From: Septoria linicola
Lineage: Eukaryota > Ascomycota > Dothideomycetes > Mycosphaerellales > Mycosphaerellaceae
Length of the DNA stretch: 64,000 nt
Assembly: GCA_024114885.1 (NCBI GenBank)
Contig: CP099427.1
Location: 1,674,001 to 1,738,000, forward strand
Reading direction: 5' to 3'
Numbering within the stretch: the stretch's first letter is position 1; the number at the start of each line of letters is the position of its first letter. The translations under genes were made by a program, and so were the position numbers. Below are positions 1-10,753 of the stretch, in pieces. Below the pieces are notes generated by a model that was given only the letters and a program-made list of their open reading frames with translations, made no database searches and was not told the DNA's origin.

Positions 1-1716
1 TAAACCTATAGTTTCTAAGTATTTAACTCCTTCTCCTTCTTCTTCTAAATACGTTCTAAGGCTCTCTATTCCTTTATAATACAAGCCTATATAGTCTTTA
101 ATTGTTACTATTACTTCTTAGCAGCCTTATCTTTACTCTCTTACTTCTTAGTAGCTTCTCTTTAAGTCTATAAGTCACGTATACGATTAATCTTGCTAGG
201 GCTCTAAAAGATACCTCCTTGTTAGCTATTAGCTCTTACTTCTTCTATAAGAGTCTTACTACGTTGTCTCTTCTTCTTCTTATTATTTAGAGCTCGTTAG
301 AAGCTAGTATTCTTAGTCTTAAGGATAGCATTCTTAGCGATAAGCTTATAAACTTGAAGTTTAAGCTTATTTACTATTTCTAAGTCCTTAGTAAAGACAG
401 CTTAGTTAATTATAGCCTAAACTTTCCTATAGTCTAGCCTAGAGCTAGAGGAGCTACTACTACTCTCTAGCTGTAATATAGGGCTTGCTAGGTTACCTAG
501 CCTAGCCTATCTTAGATTAGGTATACTCTAAAGAACTACTATAGAATTAAGTAGATTTAGGCCTATAGCCTAGAAGCCTAATAGGACGTTCTTTACTATT
601 ATTATAGAGTTCTATATAGGCTAGAATAAGCAGAAGAAATCACGCTTTAATACTATAGATAGCCCCTAAGACTCTACTATATAGTAGCTCAAATTAGTAG
701 AGTAATAGGAAGCTAATAGACTAAATAACTTGATATCTAGTAGTTATAGTTAGTATGTTATATATAGTAGAAACACGCTAATTAGGATCCTATAACTTAG
801 GCTCTATTTAAGGAACTCTAGTGTTATATAAGAGCTATAGCTATTAAGGATTAGAAGCTACTAGTCTCTACTAGCCTTAGCCTTAGTATAACGGTCAAAT
901 ACCTCCTTTAGCTATACTAATCCAAGCTTATTATTAGTCTATCTATTTAGTAAAGAAGCAAAGAAAGCTATATACTTTATACTATTAAAATCCTATAGCT
1001 AAGAGTCTTGTAAATTACTAGTAACTACCTTATAAATTAGTATAGGTAGAAGTATAGTACTATCCGCGCAGATATAGGCTAGGATTATAATCTACTCGCG
1101 ATTACTATCCTATATATTACTAATTAATTTCTTCTCTTGTTTTGAGCCCTTAGTAAATATTCGCTTTATCTACTATATAAAGCTAATTATAGCTCCCTTC
1201 TCGTCTATATTGTATATATTAGACGAGGTAATCGAGTATCTCTTAATCTTCTAGCCTAAGGTATTATAGAATAACTTAATTAAAGCGTAGTTATCGGCCT
1301 TCTTCCTCTCTTTATCTAGGGGTCGAAGATAACGTAATTCTAGCTCTTTTATATGCCTACTAAGAAAACTACCTACCTAGTTCTTTCTAGGCTATCTACT
1401 AATAATAGTAGTAGCAAAGGTATAAACTATTATAGGGGTAGGAGGAATACCCCTAGTAGTTAGCTTGTTTATATATTTAATAAGTGTAGACTCCTATACT
1501 AGGTTCAAGAGTTGATTCTTCTAATACTAATTATCTTTAGTGCCTTATAGGGATTTCTACCTCCTCCGTAGTGTCTCTAGGTGCACATTATATAATCTGG
1601 CAATAGTAGCGATATTTGGACGACTCTGCGAGTTCAGTTCATTAATTGCTGCATTAATAGAGTCCATGGTTGTTGAACTATGCGTGTTGGAAGTAGATGG
1701 AAAGTTGCTCAAATTC
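1..1716 (-). mobile_element. RIP-degenerated Fot1/pogo-type DNA transposon (DDE transposase), truncated by the window edge
   Basis: Read on the minus strand from an ATG at 1667, the sequence gives a transposase start with a helix-turn-helix-like segment (IATIARLYNVHLETLRRR). Across many stop codons it then gives the pattern of the fungal pogo/Fot1 DDE family: a NIDEKG-like first catalytic block, an ICADST block, NLQDS, TNNKLGL, LNSYSSY (usually DGHGSH), and near position 300 a RALNNKKKKRQR tail followed by QGGIFQSP. Most stops are TAG where the family has Trp or Gln, as expected from C-to-T change on both strands. CpA and TpG are almost absent from 1 to about 1500, while TpA is very frequent and CpG survives, the classical RIP signature. 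The first 40 or so codons (about 1545-1667) escape this and contain ordinary CpA. No intact product is possible. The other end lies to the left of the window. Confidence 0.88.
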
Positions 1717-1747
1717 CTCGTCACGTGGGAAAACTCGTCACGTGGGG
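1717..1747. repeat. Two direct copies of a CACGTG-containing 13-mer
   Basis: CTCGTCACGTGGG occurs at 1717-1729 and again at 1734-1746, 17 bp apart, so two CACGTG palindromes sit at 1722-1727 and 1739-1744. They lie between the transposase start (1667, minus) and the F-box gene start (1841, plus). They could be subterminal transposase-binding repeats of the element, E-box type sites in the gene's promoter, or both. No terminal inverted repeat could be checked because the other transposon end is outside the window. Confidence 0.6.
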
Positions 1748-1840
1748 AAGCCTTCTACACAACTTTACGCGACCTCAAACGCGTCTTCCTCGATCGACCG
1801 CATTCGCATTACCATATACCAATTGGACATACTCTCCATC

Positions 1841-3553
1841 ATGTCTGCCACTGAGCTACAAAATCAAGGAAGGCAAGCCTACAAACGTGGCGACTTTGTC
1901 AAAGCTCTTGAGTATTTCAATCGTGCTCTTGGCCGACAACAGACAGTAGCGCTTTACGACAACCGTGCTGCGACCTACGAGAAGTTGAACGACTTCCAGA
2001 AAGCGCTCCAAGATGCAAAAGGTGCCATCAGAGCAGGCGATGTCGATCCGACAGGCTATCTGCGAGCAGGTAGAATTCTGGTGAAGATGGAAAAGTCCAA
2101 AGCGGCTCTAGATATCTATGCCTATGGCCTGAGACATGTCAAGCATGTTGGGCAAGGATACGAGCAGCTGGAAAAATGCCATGATGATCTGCTAGCGAAA
2201 TTCGCACCTACGAACAGCGTAGACCCTCTGACAGTATTGCCTCGCGAGCTGGCCATTTCTGTACTGGAGTATTGCACATTTCGACAGCGCATTGCAATTT
2301 GCCGAGTGAGCAAAGGCTGGCAGAAATTTATACGATCAGAGCCGAATCTATGGTCTCATCTCGATCTTGGTGCTGTAAGGACGAAGAAAGTCAAGACAAG
2401 TTTCGTGAGCGTGGCCATCAACACGGCGAAGAAGAAGCTGACCGCCGCCACGCTAAGCAATTTGTTCGACTTTGACAAGGTTCTACACGCACTCCTCCGG
2501 CACTGTCCTCTCGAAGTCCTGACGTTAGCACAAACTGGCATGCAGGGACGTAATCTGCTGGATGTGCTGCAAAAGGTCAAAGATAGGCTGGTACTCAAAG
2601 AGCTGAGAATACTGCCAGGAACCGAGATCAGCCAGACGACACTAAGGGAGACTGCAACAGCATGTCAGAGGACACTGGAAGTTCTGTATTGCTCGCACCT
2701 CAAGAATATGTCCTTCACAAACCAATGGAATACCTTAGCTTTCCCGAAGTTGAAGTCCTTAAGCATAACAGCCGACCAGATCGGAGACCTCACCCTCGGC
2801 CTCCCCAAATTCTTAACCAACACTCCAAACCTCACATCTCTCACCCTCATCAACCTCGACCGCTACCACCACGAAACCATCGGCGGTGTCATCCGCCTCG
2901 ACCTCCGAGACACCGGCCTCGAACACATCAACTTCCAACTCTGCCTCCTCGGCGCAGACTGCATCCAACTCCCACCCACAACCAAAACCCTCCGCCTCGT
3001 CTCAGCCGGCGCAGCACACGCAAGTTTCTTCTCCGACCCTCCCGAGCCCAACTCCCTCCAACTACAAGATCTACCATTGCTCGAAGAAGCACATTTTAAT
3101 CTCCCCGCAACACCCTACGATCGGATTTTATCACAATTCGAAACAAGACTTCCCACAGACCACGCAGTTTCTGGCTCTCCTCCATTGTCAAACCTCCGAT
3201 CTCTCAGTCTCCAAAGAGCCCGCATCGCAGACATACCTTCCTACGCCATTCCCACTCGCCTCCAATCGCTGCAATCCCTGGCTTTGCGAGATATGCTCGA
3301 CCTCCCCGATCAGCGAATCGTGCAAATCGTCAAGGAATTGCCCATGCTGCGCTCTCTCGATGTCAGCGGATCACAGATTACCGGCGCGGGGGTAGGAGAT
3401 TTGTTGAAATTGGGGCAGTTGACAGAGATGGTGCTGAATGATTGTCATAAAATTGGACATCGGGATGCGGTTGATCGGGCGAAGAAGGCGGGGGTGAAGG
3501 TGGAGTGTAAGATGAGTGATGGGGTGGGAGGAGGGAAGAAAGTGCGATATTGA
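1841..3553 (+). CDS. TPR / F-box / leucine-rich-repeat protein, Dia2/Pof3-like SCF substrate receptor
   Basis: A 570-residue protein without introns. Residues about 1-120 carry TPR motifs (AYKRGDFVKALEYFNRAL, LYDNRAATYEKLNDFQKAL). An F-box follows at about 127-172 (DPLTVLPRELAISVLEYC ... WSHLDL), and residues 200-550 hold irregular leucine-rich repeats. The order TPR, F-box, LRR is that of budding-yeast Dia2 and fission-yeast Pof3. These are receptors of SCF ubiquitin ligases that act in the nucleus, where Dia2 drives unloading of the CMG helicase at the end of replication. The open frame extends upstream to 1697, but the ATG at 1841 begins directly before the first TPR and follows a CTCCATC-like context, so it was preferred. 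The codon pattern is ordinary despite the ruined transposon about 170 bp upstream. Family assignment is firm; the Dia2/Pof3 orthology rests on domain order. Confidence 0.85.
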   Translation: MSATELQNQGRQAYKRGDFVKALEYFNRALGRQQTVALYDNRAATYEKLNDFQKALQDAKGAIRAGDVDPTGYLRAGRILVKMEKSKAALDIYAYGLRHVKHVGQGYEQLEKCHDDLLAKFAPTNSVDPLTVLPRELAISVLEYCTFRQRIAICRVSKGWQKFIRSEPNLWSHLDLGAVRTKKVKTSFVSVAINTAKKKLTAATLSNLFDFDKVLHALLRHCPLEVLTLAQTGMQGRNLLDVLQKVKDRLVLKELRILPGTEISQTTLRETATACQRTLEVLYCSHLKNMSFTNQWNTLAFPKLKSLSITADQIGDLTLGLPKFLTNTPNLTSLTLINLDRYHHETIGGVIRLDLRDTGLEHINFQLCLLGADCIQLPPTTKTLRLVSAGAAHASFFSDPPEPNSLQLQDLPLLEEAHFNLPATPYDRILSQFETRLPTDHAVSGSPPLSNLRSLSLQRARIADIPSYAIPTRLQSLQSLALRDMLDLPDQRIVQIVKELPMLRSLDVSGSQITGAGVGDLLKLGQLTEMVLNDCHKIGHRDAVDRAKKAGVKVECKMSDGVGGGKKVRY

Positions 3554-3973
3554 GAGTAGTGATAGATGTGGGAGGTTGAGCGTGTAGAAGGGCGAAAGAT
3601 GTGCTCGGGCGCTGTTCTGATGGAGTGCCGCTTCGGTCCGGTCTGAAGGGACTTGAGGAAGTTCTTTTGGGTTAATCAGTCGCGGAATCTCTTCAAGAGG
3701 GCTCTCGTCTGACATTGATGGCTGACATGTCAACACCACAAAGCCTCGAGTGCTGAGCCTCAGAGTGAATAGACAGTGATGCCATCGGTCCACGACAATT
3801 CTCTCTTTCGCCTCGGAGACTTGCCCTCAGGTAACTATCCAGGTTGTTCCTGCTGTTGGTCAGTCTCTTCAATGCCTACCTTTCTGAGCATCGACACAGT
3901 GCCTGTACTGTTTCGCATTACAGCAATATTTTGGCATATCGTTTCATATATCGTAACAACTGCTTTTCTTCCA
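3554..3973. other. Intergenic, shared 3' region of two convergent genes
   Basis: About 420 bp between the stop codons of the F-box gene and SVP26. It holds pyrimidine-rich stretches and no convincing coding frame. Confidence 0.6.
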
Positions 3974-4820
3974 TCACAGAGGCCTCGTCCGATCACCCCT
4001 CCAAAAGCCCATCAACTCTCCCGTCTCACCCACCCAATCCCGCATCCCATTCACCGCAGCCTTTGCCATTCCGGTCTGAGTATTACTCCTCTTATGCCTC
4101 GTCCTCCCTCTGAACTCTTCCTGATGTCCACTACTCTGCTGCTGATGGTGCACATCCATATAGCTTGAGCTGCCGACACCCGCGCCTATACTGGGTGTTT
4201 GACCCGGTGTGATGAAACTGCTTCCAGCACCAGTCGCATACTCGCTTCCCATTGAAGGAAGCACATTCTCGCCTGCGGATAGGGACACAAAGAGCGCGAA
4301 CGGGACGAGCCAGACATTCAAGCCGAAGAAGGACGCAATTTCCGTGAAAGACGGAATATCCTTCTGCTCGAGATATGAATACCGCCCATTCCCTCTGCCT
4401 GTCGCATCGGAGGAGCTGAAATGCTTGAACCAGAGATAGTGATTCGCCAGGACTAGTACACAACTCGCGAGGAAGACGGGGTCGGTGAGTTTGACGACGG
4501 GGAAGCGGCGCAGATTTAAGCTGTAAATGACATGGCTGGCGATGGAGAAGGCGGAAAGTGCCTTGGGGAAGGAATCGATGAGGGCGAGGAGCACTTGGAT
4601 TGTGATGACGGCGTAGATGAGACGGTAGAGGAGCTTTTTGGAGAGGACGGTGTGTTCTTCGACGAGTTCGGAGAGGTAGTAGAGGCCCGATGCGATGGCG
4701 AGGGTGAGGAAGAGGAAGCCGAGGACGAGGCCGAGGTAGCCCTTTTCTTTTGTGTTAGTTGATGTGGCATAAGGAGGGAAAGAGCGATGGATGACTTACG
4801 AGAAGAGGTAACACCCACAT
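3974..4820 (-). CDS. SVP26: SVP26/TEX261-family ER-Golgi membrane protein
   Basis: Two exons: 4820-4800 (MWVLPLL) and 4741-3974, separated by a 58-nt intron (GTAAGT ... CTAAC ... AAAAG), giving 262 residues. The join restores the family's N-terminus: MWVLPLL-GYLGLVLGF, then LYYLSELVEEHTVLSKKLLYR, NLRRFPVVKLTDP and LANHYLWFKHF, which closely follow yeast Svp26. There are about four membrane segments in the first 190 residues, then a hydrophilic tail of about 75 residues with Gly/Ser/Gln-rich and Arg-rich parts that is longer than in yeast. Svp26 cycles between ER and early Golgi and helps load some type II membrane proteins, including mannosyltransferases, into COPII vesicles. It is divergently arranged with BUD23. 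Confidence 0.92.
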
Positions 4821-5091
4821 GCTTGTCGCTATTGTCGCATATTGTTGAGAAAGTGTGTATCTTGACAGGAAAATGGAGGCCGCGCAAGATGGCAACGTTG
4901 CCGCATGTACATCATCCTCGCTCTCCTCGCTTACCTCCACCATCTGGTGATCAAGCTTCGTGAGGCTCTGCGGCACATTCACCCGCCGCGTTTCTTATCG
5001 ATACGCGAGATATTTCCCAGGATTAATCTTTCACCTTCACCACTTCTCCTACTCTCTGACTACTCCCTTGAACAGAACGTCCTCCACCACC
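4821..5091. promoter_or_regulatory. Divergent promoter region of SVP26 and BUD23
   Basis: Only 271 bp separate the two start codons, so both promoters and 5' UTRs must share this stretch. A CT-rich tract precedes BUD23 (TTTCACCTTCACCACTTCTC at 5029-5048), typical of fungal core promoters. No TATA box was identified. Confidence 0.55.
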
Positions 5092-5892
5092 ATGTCGCGC
5101 CCCGAAGATCTCCTGCCGCCGGACATTTTCTATAATGACGTCGAATCCGCCAAATACACCACCTCCTCCCGAATCAAAAATATCCAGGCTTCCATGACCA
5201 ATCGCGCCCTCGAACTGCTCGACTTGGAAGAATCCTCCTTCATTCTCGACATTGGCTGCGGCTCTGGCCTTTCCGGTGAAATCCTCTCCGAAAACGACCA
5301 CGTCTGGTGCGGCATGGACATTTCTTCTTCTATGCTCGCACAAGCATTAGAGCGAGACACGGAAGGTGACATGTTCCTCGCAGACATTGGACAGGGCGTA
5401 CCTTTCCGAGCTGGTTCATTCGACGCTGCCATTAGTATCTCCGCCATTCAGTGGCTGTGTAATGCCGAGACGTCAGATGTGAGTCCCGAGGGCAGGTTGA
5501 AGAGGTTTTTTGACGGCTTGTATGCTTCGCTACGACGAGGCGGGAAAGCTGTGTGTCAATTCTACCCCAAGAATCAGCTCCAGAAGAGCTTGATATCAAA
5601 TGCAGCAGTCAAGGCTGGATTTGGAGCTGGTATTCTGGAAGATGATCCTGAGTCGAAAAATGTCAAGTACTACCTGGTGCTGACAGTCGGAGGAGGAGAT
5701 GTCAGAGGCGCGGTCAATGGGATGGAGAATGTTGACATCATGGAGAGGGAGAAGAAGGAGAGGAAGAGAGGGAAAGAAGTCAAGGGAAGCAAAGGCTGGA
5801 TTTTGAGGAAGAAGGCTCAGATGGAGGCCAAGGGCAAAATTGTGAAGAACAGCTCCAAGTATACGGGCAGGCAGAGAAAGGTTGCGTGGTGA
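5092..5892 (+). CDS. BUD23: 18S rRNA (guanine-N7) methyltransferase Bud23
   Basis: Single exon, 266 residues, close to the roughly 275 of yeast Bud23. It begins MSRPEDLLPPDIFYND, the conserved N-terminus. The SAM-binding motif I is at about residues 50-60 (ILDIGCGSGLSGE), followed by WCGMDIS and a motif IV region (FDAAISISAIQWLC). The C-terminus is Lys/Arg-rich and ends KYTGRQRKVAW, as expected of a nuclear rRNA-processing factor. Bud23, with its partner Trm112, methylates G1575 (yeast numbering) of 18S rRNA and is needed for small-subunit export. The frame is open upstream to 4960, but homology starts at 5092. Confidence 0.95.
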   Translation: MSRPEDLLPPDIFYNDVESAKYTTSSRIKNIQASMTNRALELLDLEESSFILDIGCGSGLSGEILSENDHVWCGMDISSSMLAQALERDTEGDMFLADIGQGVPFRAGSFDAAISISAIQWLCNAETSDVSPEGRLKRFFDGLYASLRRGGKAVCQFYPKNQLQKSLISNAAVKAGFGAGILEDDPESKNVKYYLVLTVGGGDVRGAVNGMENVDIMEREKKERKRGKEVKGSKGWILRKKAQMEAKGKIVKNSSKYTGRQRKVAW

Positions 5893-8128
5893 TCTGTCTA
5901 CATTGCAGCAGAGTCCAAACTAGGCACTTGCTATGACGACTGCGAGCTGTAGTCTCAAAGACGTGGGAGAAAGCGCGGAAGGGAGCACAACAGGGTTCAG
6001 GCTCAGATGCTCAGCAGAAAGATATGGGATAAAAGGCACCTCGTATGACCCTCAGCGGTCTGTTCAGAAGTGCATCGCCGCACGCATTCTGTTGAAGACG
6101 AGTCCTGCTCAACGAACAAACGCAGCATGGTCTGGACAGGGCCACTCGCCAGATGCTCTCGGCGCACAGTTAGCCATGACCTAAGGACATGGCTGTGAGA
6201 TGGGCATCCAATCTGCGCTTGGTAAATTCAAATGGTTGAGAGAGATCTCCTCGAGAGACTGGAGGATGGGAGACCAATCATTACATGAGCACAATCGACA
6301 AAATCAGCAGCAGCCTTCACTTCCAAAGGATCACACAGAACAGGCCAGAACATCTCACATGATCAAGACCACCTGCGGACTCGTCTCCAATCCCCTGCTG
6401 AAGAAGAGAATTGAAAGGCCACACACCCTCTCGGTACTCATCATCCACGATCCTGGTATCTAGTATTTACCTTCCATTGCCCACGACTCATGCTCGACAA
6501 TACCACCTAAATGAAGAAAAGGCGAGATCCTACGTGTCCCTCCCTCACACAGAAATAAAACACACTTCAGCCTCATCGTCTATGCACACCCTCAACGAAA
6601 CAGAACATGCGAAGCTTTGCTCGCCTTCATAATTGGCCATTCTCCATCGAGCGCTCTGGACCAATTGAGACATACTACGGGCGCGTAAAATCGGCATCTG
6701 TTCCTCCCTTGAGTTGACAGCGAGCACGATACGCAAACAGGCCTGTGTTGTGTCGCGTTCTAGGAGGTGGCCATCACGAGGAGGTCAATACGAGTCTTGG
6801 CGCAGGGACTGGATGGCGAAGCGTGACACTTTGATGCACTTTGCCTCATTTCAGTCGATTCACCCCCGCGTCTTGCAATACATGTGCAGCGGCCAGTAGG
6901 AGTTGTGAATGTGCATCTCAGCGCTCAGAGTGGTTGGAGAGGTTTATGCATCTTCTCGGAGGAGGGGATATGCGTGATGACGGCAGTGCAGAAAAGGAAC
7001 AGCGATGTCGCTGCGAAGTTGTGGTTTTGCTTAATGACTACTGTGATTGTGTGGCGATGTCAACATCAATGTTAACATCAACATACTTCATGATCATGCT
7101 TTCGCAAACTCACGTACGCGCTGATGAGCAATAATAGCAAGACAACGAAATGCTTCATCCTGATCCAATCCTTATAAGCGCCCTCACACCAGTTCATGCA
7201 CAATGATCAAACACCCGGTACCTCGCTCATTGACGATCAACAGTCTTCGGCGCTTAAGCATAGAAGTCTGCAGATGTGTTCTAGACAGACACAGCGCCTT
7301 GCGTATAGTATTATGTATGCATCTTACATGTGAGGACTGATGAGTTGACAGGTGTGATGAACGGCAGATGGTATTTTTGCGACGTGGTATCATTGTGCGC
7401 GTGCATGTATGCAGGATCGCATGCAAGAACGCGACGACGGCAGTCGAGATGGATGGGCATGGTGATCAGAAATGATGTCGGCGCTTCTATGGCTTCCAGC
7501 GCGTAGTAGTACTAACTAGTGGGCTTGTGTCGATCGACGACAATGAAGACTGTGCAGATCAGTAAGGTGAGAAAGAGAACGGGGTGTGAGATATGAGGTG
7601 ATCGCTTCTTGTGATGTGTTTTTGCTTCTTCTACGAGTTGTTCTACTCCCTACTACCTCTGCTACTGCTACCTACTACCTCAACCAACAGAAACTCTGTA
7701 ACCGAAAAGGTTTGCAGCCTTGAGACCAATGCACAATCTGTCCACCTCATCCCGTTTTGTCTTGTCCATGCTGATATCGGGTCGTATCGTATCGTGTGAA
7801 AAAAGTCATTCGCTACGCTGAAAACTATGTAACCAATGTTGTCGTTTGGGGTATCTTATTAAATGCTTCGAAGAAAGGTATCAAAGATGCTCGCTGATAT
7901 GAATGTTGGTCGTTGGTGATTGTCGTCCCGTGAGCGTGAAGTGGCGTGAAAGCCATGAGTCAAAGTCAACTCTTGATGAAGAGGAGTGATGACGAAGAAT
8001 GAACGCCCAGAACGCTCTCGCTTTGCTGAATCCAGAATCGCAAGCGAAGGGAATAGATAGACGAAGCGATCGATCTTCGTCCTCTGCATCCCCCCAAGTG
8101 ATGGGCATGAGAAAGGTGATCAACCACC
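5893..8128. other. Intergenic, 2.2 kb, no supported gene
   Basis: Between the 3' ends of BUD23 and the SAM-PH gene. Short open frames on both strands show no motif, splice structure or sustained coding pattern. There is no RIP bias. Part must be 3' UTR of both neighbours. Confidence 0.5.
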
Positions 8129-10753
8129 TCAAACCTCCTTCCCATTAACCTCGACCTCAAACCCCTTCCCCTTCTGCTCCCTCGCCTTAGCAAGCATCAA
8201 CTCCCTCATCCAATCAATCCTCTCATCCTTACTCTTCACAGCAAAATGATGAGTCTTCCCCTCCGCCCTCTTCCTCGCCTCCTTGACACTCGGCACCAAC
8301 TGAAACGCAAACGCCGTAGCGTCCTGCACATCCTTCTTCGTCTCACCATTACTACCCTTTGAGATAGCGAGAGCTTTGAATGCGGAGGAGAGTTTGTGGT
8401 TGGAAGAGACGCTGCTGCATGCTACCGCGTAGTCGTCGACGTTGATGCAGTCTTTGACTTCGGCGGAGAGGCGCGAGGAGGCGTGTTGAGTGAGCTGCGT
8501 GCCTTTGAGGCGGAAGTGGGAGTCGGTCCATTCGTGGCGGAGGATTTTGGTTTTGCGTTTACGCATCCAGCCGGAGTGGGAGCAGTCCGGGCCGTAGCCG
8601 AAGTCGTGGGTGACGGGGGAGTGTTTGGCGGGGTCGCGGGCGGAGACGGAGGATGTGCGGGTTGGGAGGGAGCTGGTGGAGTGGGTTGTGGCGATTGAGG
8701 GACGGGAAGAGGAGCCCGTGGAGAAGACTTCGCCTTCTTGCACGACGGGGAGGGCCATGGATGGGCGGCGCCAGTGGGTGGGGTCGGTGCGGGATTTGGA
8801 GCGGGAGAGGGGAGCTTGGGGGCGGAATTGCATGTTGGGTGGGACAGATTGGGAGGTGTCTCGGGATAGTGGAGCGGTGGGTGGACCGACTTGTGTTACT
8901 GGTACGTCCATGACTGAGGAGGGAGTGCCGAAGCGGTGGATCTGTTCTGCCCGAACTCCGGGTGAGACTGTTGCGGAGCGACAGATGTTTGAAGGTGATG
9001 CCGTGGCACTTCTGCAGATGTACATGCCCGGTGTTGCGGTCGGTCCTGCTGTCTTGGGTGAGGGAATGGCTGATCGATGCATCTGCGGTCCAGCAGACTG
9101 CGATCGCGGGATGTCCAGTTTTGGCAACTGATTTAGTTGGCCTCGTGGTCCAGGTGTGTATGCTTGCCGTAGTGGAGGTGGCACTGTAGCAGGAGCTTCG
9201 TAGTGTCGGAATTGCGGTAGAGCAGCTGGGAAGGGCGATATTGACTGCGATGGGAACATCTCGTAGGGAGGCGAAGGTGGTGCCATATCTTGAACAGGAG
9301 TCTGCACGTGTTGGAATTGTAGGAACTGCTTAACATTGTCTTGAGGGTCGCGAGAGCCAAGGTGACTGAGCACATCTTCATGGAGAGTGAACTCTGGAAG
9401 CTGACCAGGACCAAGGACATCAGACGAGGCGACTACAGATGGAAAGCCTGCGGACTCCATGCCAGCATCTGACACTGGGCGGAAGGGGTCCTCGAGACGC
9501 AGATGGCCTTGAGGTTTTGATGTGGGCTGAGGCTTGACATTGGGGATCATGTTGTTCGCAGTGATTGCATTCCCAGGATTTCCAGCCATGAAAATGTGGC
9601 CACCTTTGGTTGGACTGATCGGGAATCGGCCAATGCCATGATCGTTTTGAAGTTGCTCAAGCTCTCTCTGCTGCTTTCGCCACTTGGCACAACGCTCGCC
9701 CTTGGCGCATTTGTGTGGTTTGGGAAGTAGCTGCTCGATGGCGACGATCGACACAGACTCGGCAGGAGTGATTAGGTCTGCATTCTTGGGCGCTTTTCGA
9801 CCACGGCGCTTGCTCTTGCCGCGAGGCTGAGTGGGCGAGTAGATCTGGTCCTCAGCTGAGATGTCACGGCCTCTGTCAGGTGAACGTCGGCTTTGAGAAG
9901 TGCATGGCCTGCTAATGTCCTGAAAGGGTGTTGGCTGCGGACTTGGATGGCCTTCTTCGCCCTTGAGCACACATATGGCATTCCAAAGCTGATGTCGTTT
10001 GCCAAATGATGGGATGTCTAGCTCCTTGAGATCTTCGAAATGCAGGTCAAGCAGGACGGATCCATCAATGTCGTGAATGTGGAAGCTTTCGATCACGGCT
10101 GGATCAATATCAGTGGTGTACATCCAGTCGCAGACTTCCTGAGTAGACCAAGATCTGACATGTTCGAGTGAGTCCCGTTCCACATTCCCGAGCGCCGAGT
10201 CGAGTGAGTAGGACAGATTTCGCTGTTGTGTCACTGTGTCTTCGGAGAAGGCGGTAGCGGCCCGTGAAGGCTGAAGTGACATGTCTTTAGGTAGTAGTGG
10301 CGACATTTGCAAAGCATAGCCAAAGTCGAAGTCAGCTGATACTTGGGACGATCGAAAGAGGTGCGGCCCTCGCGGCCCTTGCACAGGCTCGATGCGCAAG
10401 CCCAGTGGTGGTCGACTTTGCGTGCTTGTTCTTGGACTCGGCGTACGAGCTTCATCGTAGGAGGATATCGTAGTTTGACTTCGTCTTCTGCTATCGTACT
10501 GCGGATGTGTCAGAGCTACCAATCTTTGCACTCAAGCATGGTCAAGACTTACCGACTCGAAGCTACCTTTAGCAGAAGCTGCCCCATAGTCACTTTCGTC
10601 CTCAAAATCCGTATCGAATATTTCGGTTGCTTCCGAGACCTGCGATACTGGTCTCATAGGTGATGTTCTGGCTTCGAGGTACGACATTGTCTTCATCCGT
10701 TGGAACATTTCTCCTCCCGCTTCGAGAGCAGTGATTGGAGTGATGGCCTGCAT
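8129..10753 (-). CDS. SAM and PH domain protein (Boi-like architecture)
   Basis: Two exons: 10753-10553 and 10498-8129, with a 54-nt intron (GTAAGT ... CGCAG), giving about 856 residues. A SAM domain lies at about 172-240 (VRSWSTQEVCDWMYTTDIDP ... LHFEDLKELDIPSFGKRHQLW). A long Pro/Ser/Gln-rich disordered middle follows, including a small KCAKGERCAKWRKQ cluster. A PH domain occupies about 700-845 (HSGWMRKRKTKILRHEWTDSHFRLKG ... FAVKSKDERIDWMRELM). Yeast Boi1/Boi2 combine SH3, SAM and PH and link Cdc42 polarity to exocytosis at the cell cortex; no SH3 domain is visible here. The start could also be the in-frame ATG at 10792, but MQAITPITALEAGG at 10753 looks the better N-terminus. Role in polarity is inference from the domains. 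Confidence 0.82.

Noticed and set aside
5893..8128. Search for tRNA genes here and in other gaps
   Set aside because: No GGTTCGA-type T-loop with matching acceptor and anticodon stems was found; isolated TTCGA words lack partners.
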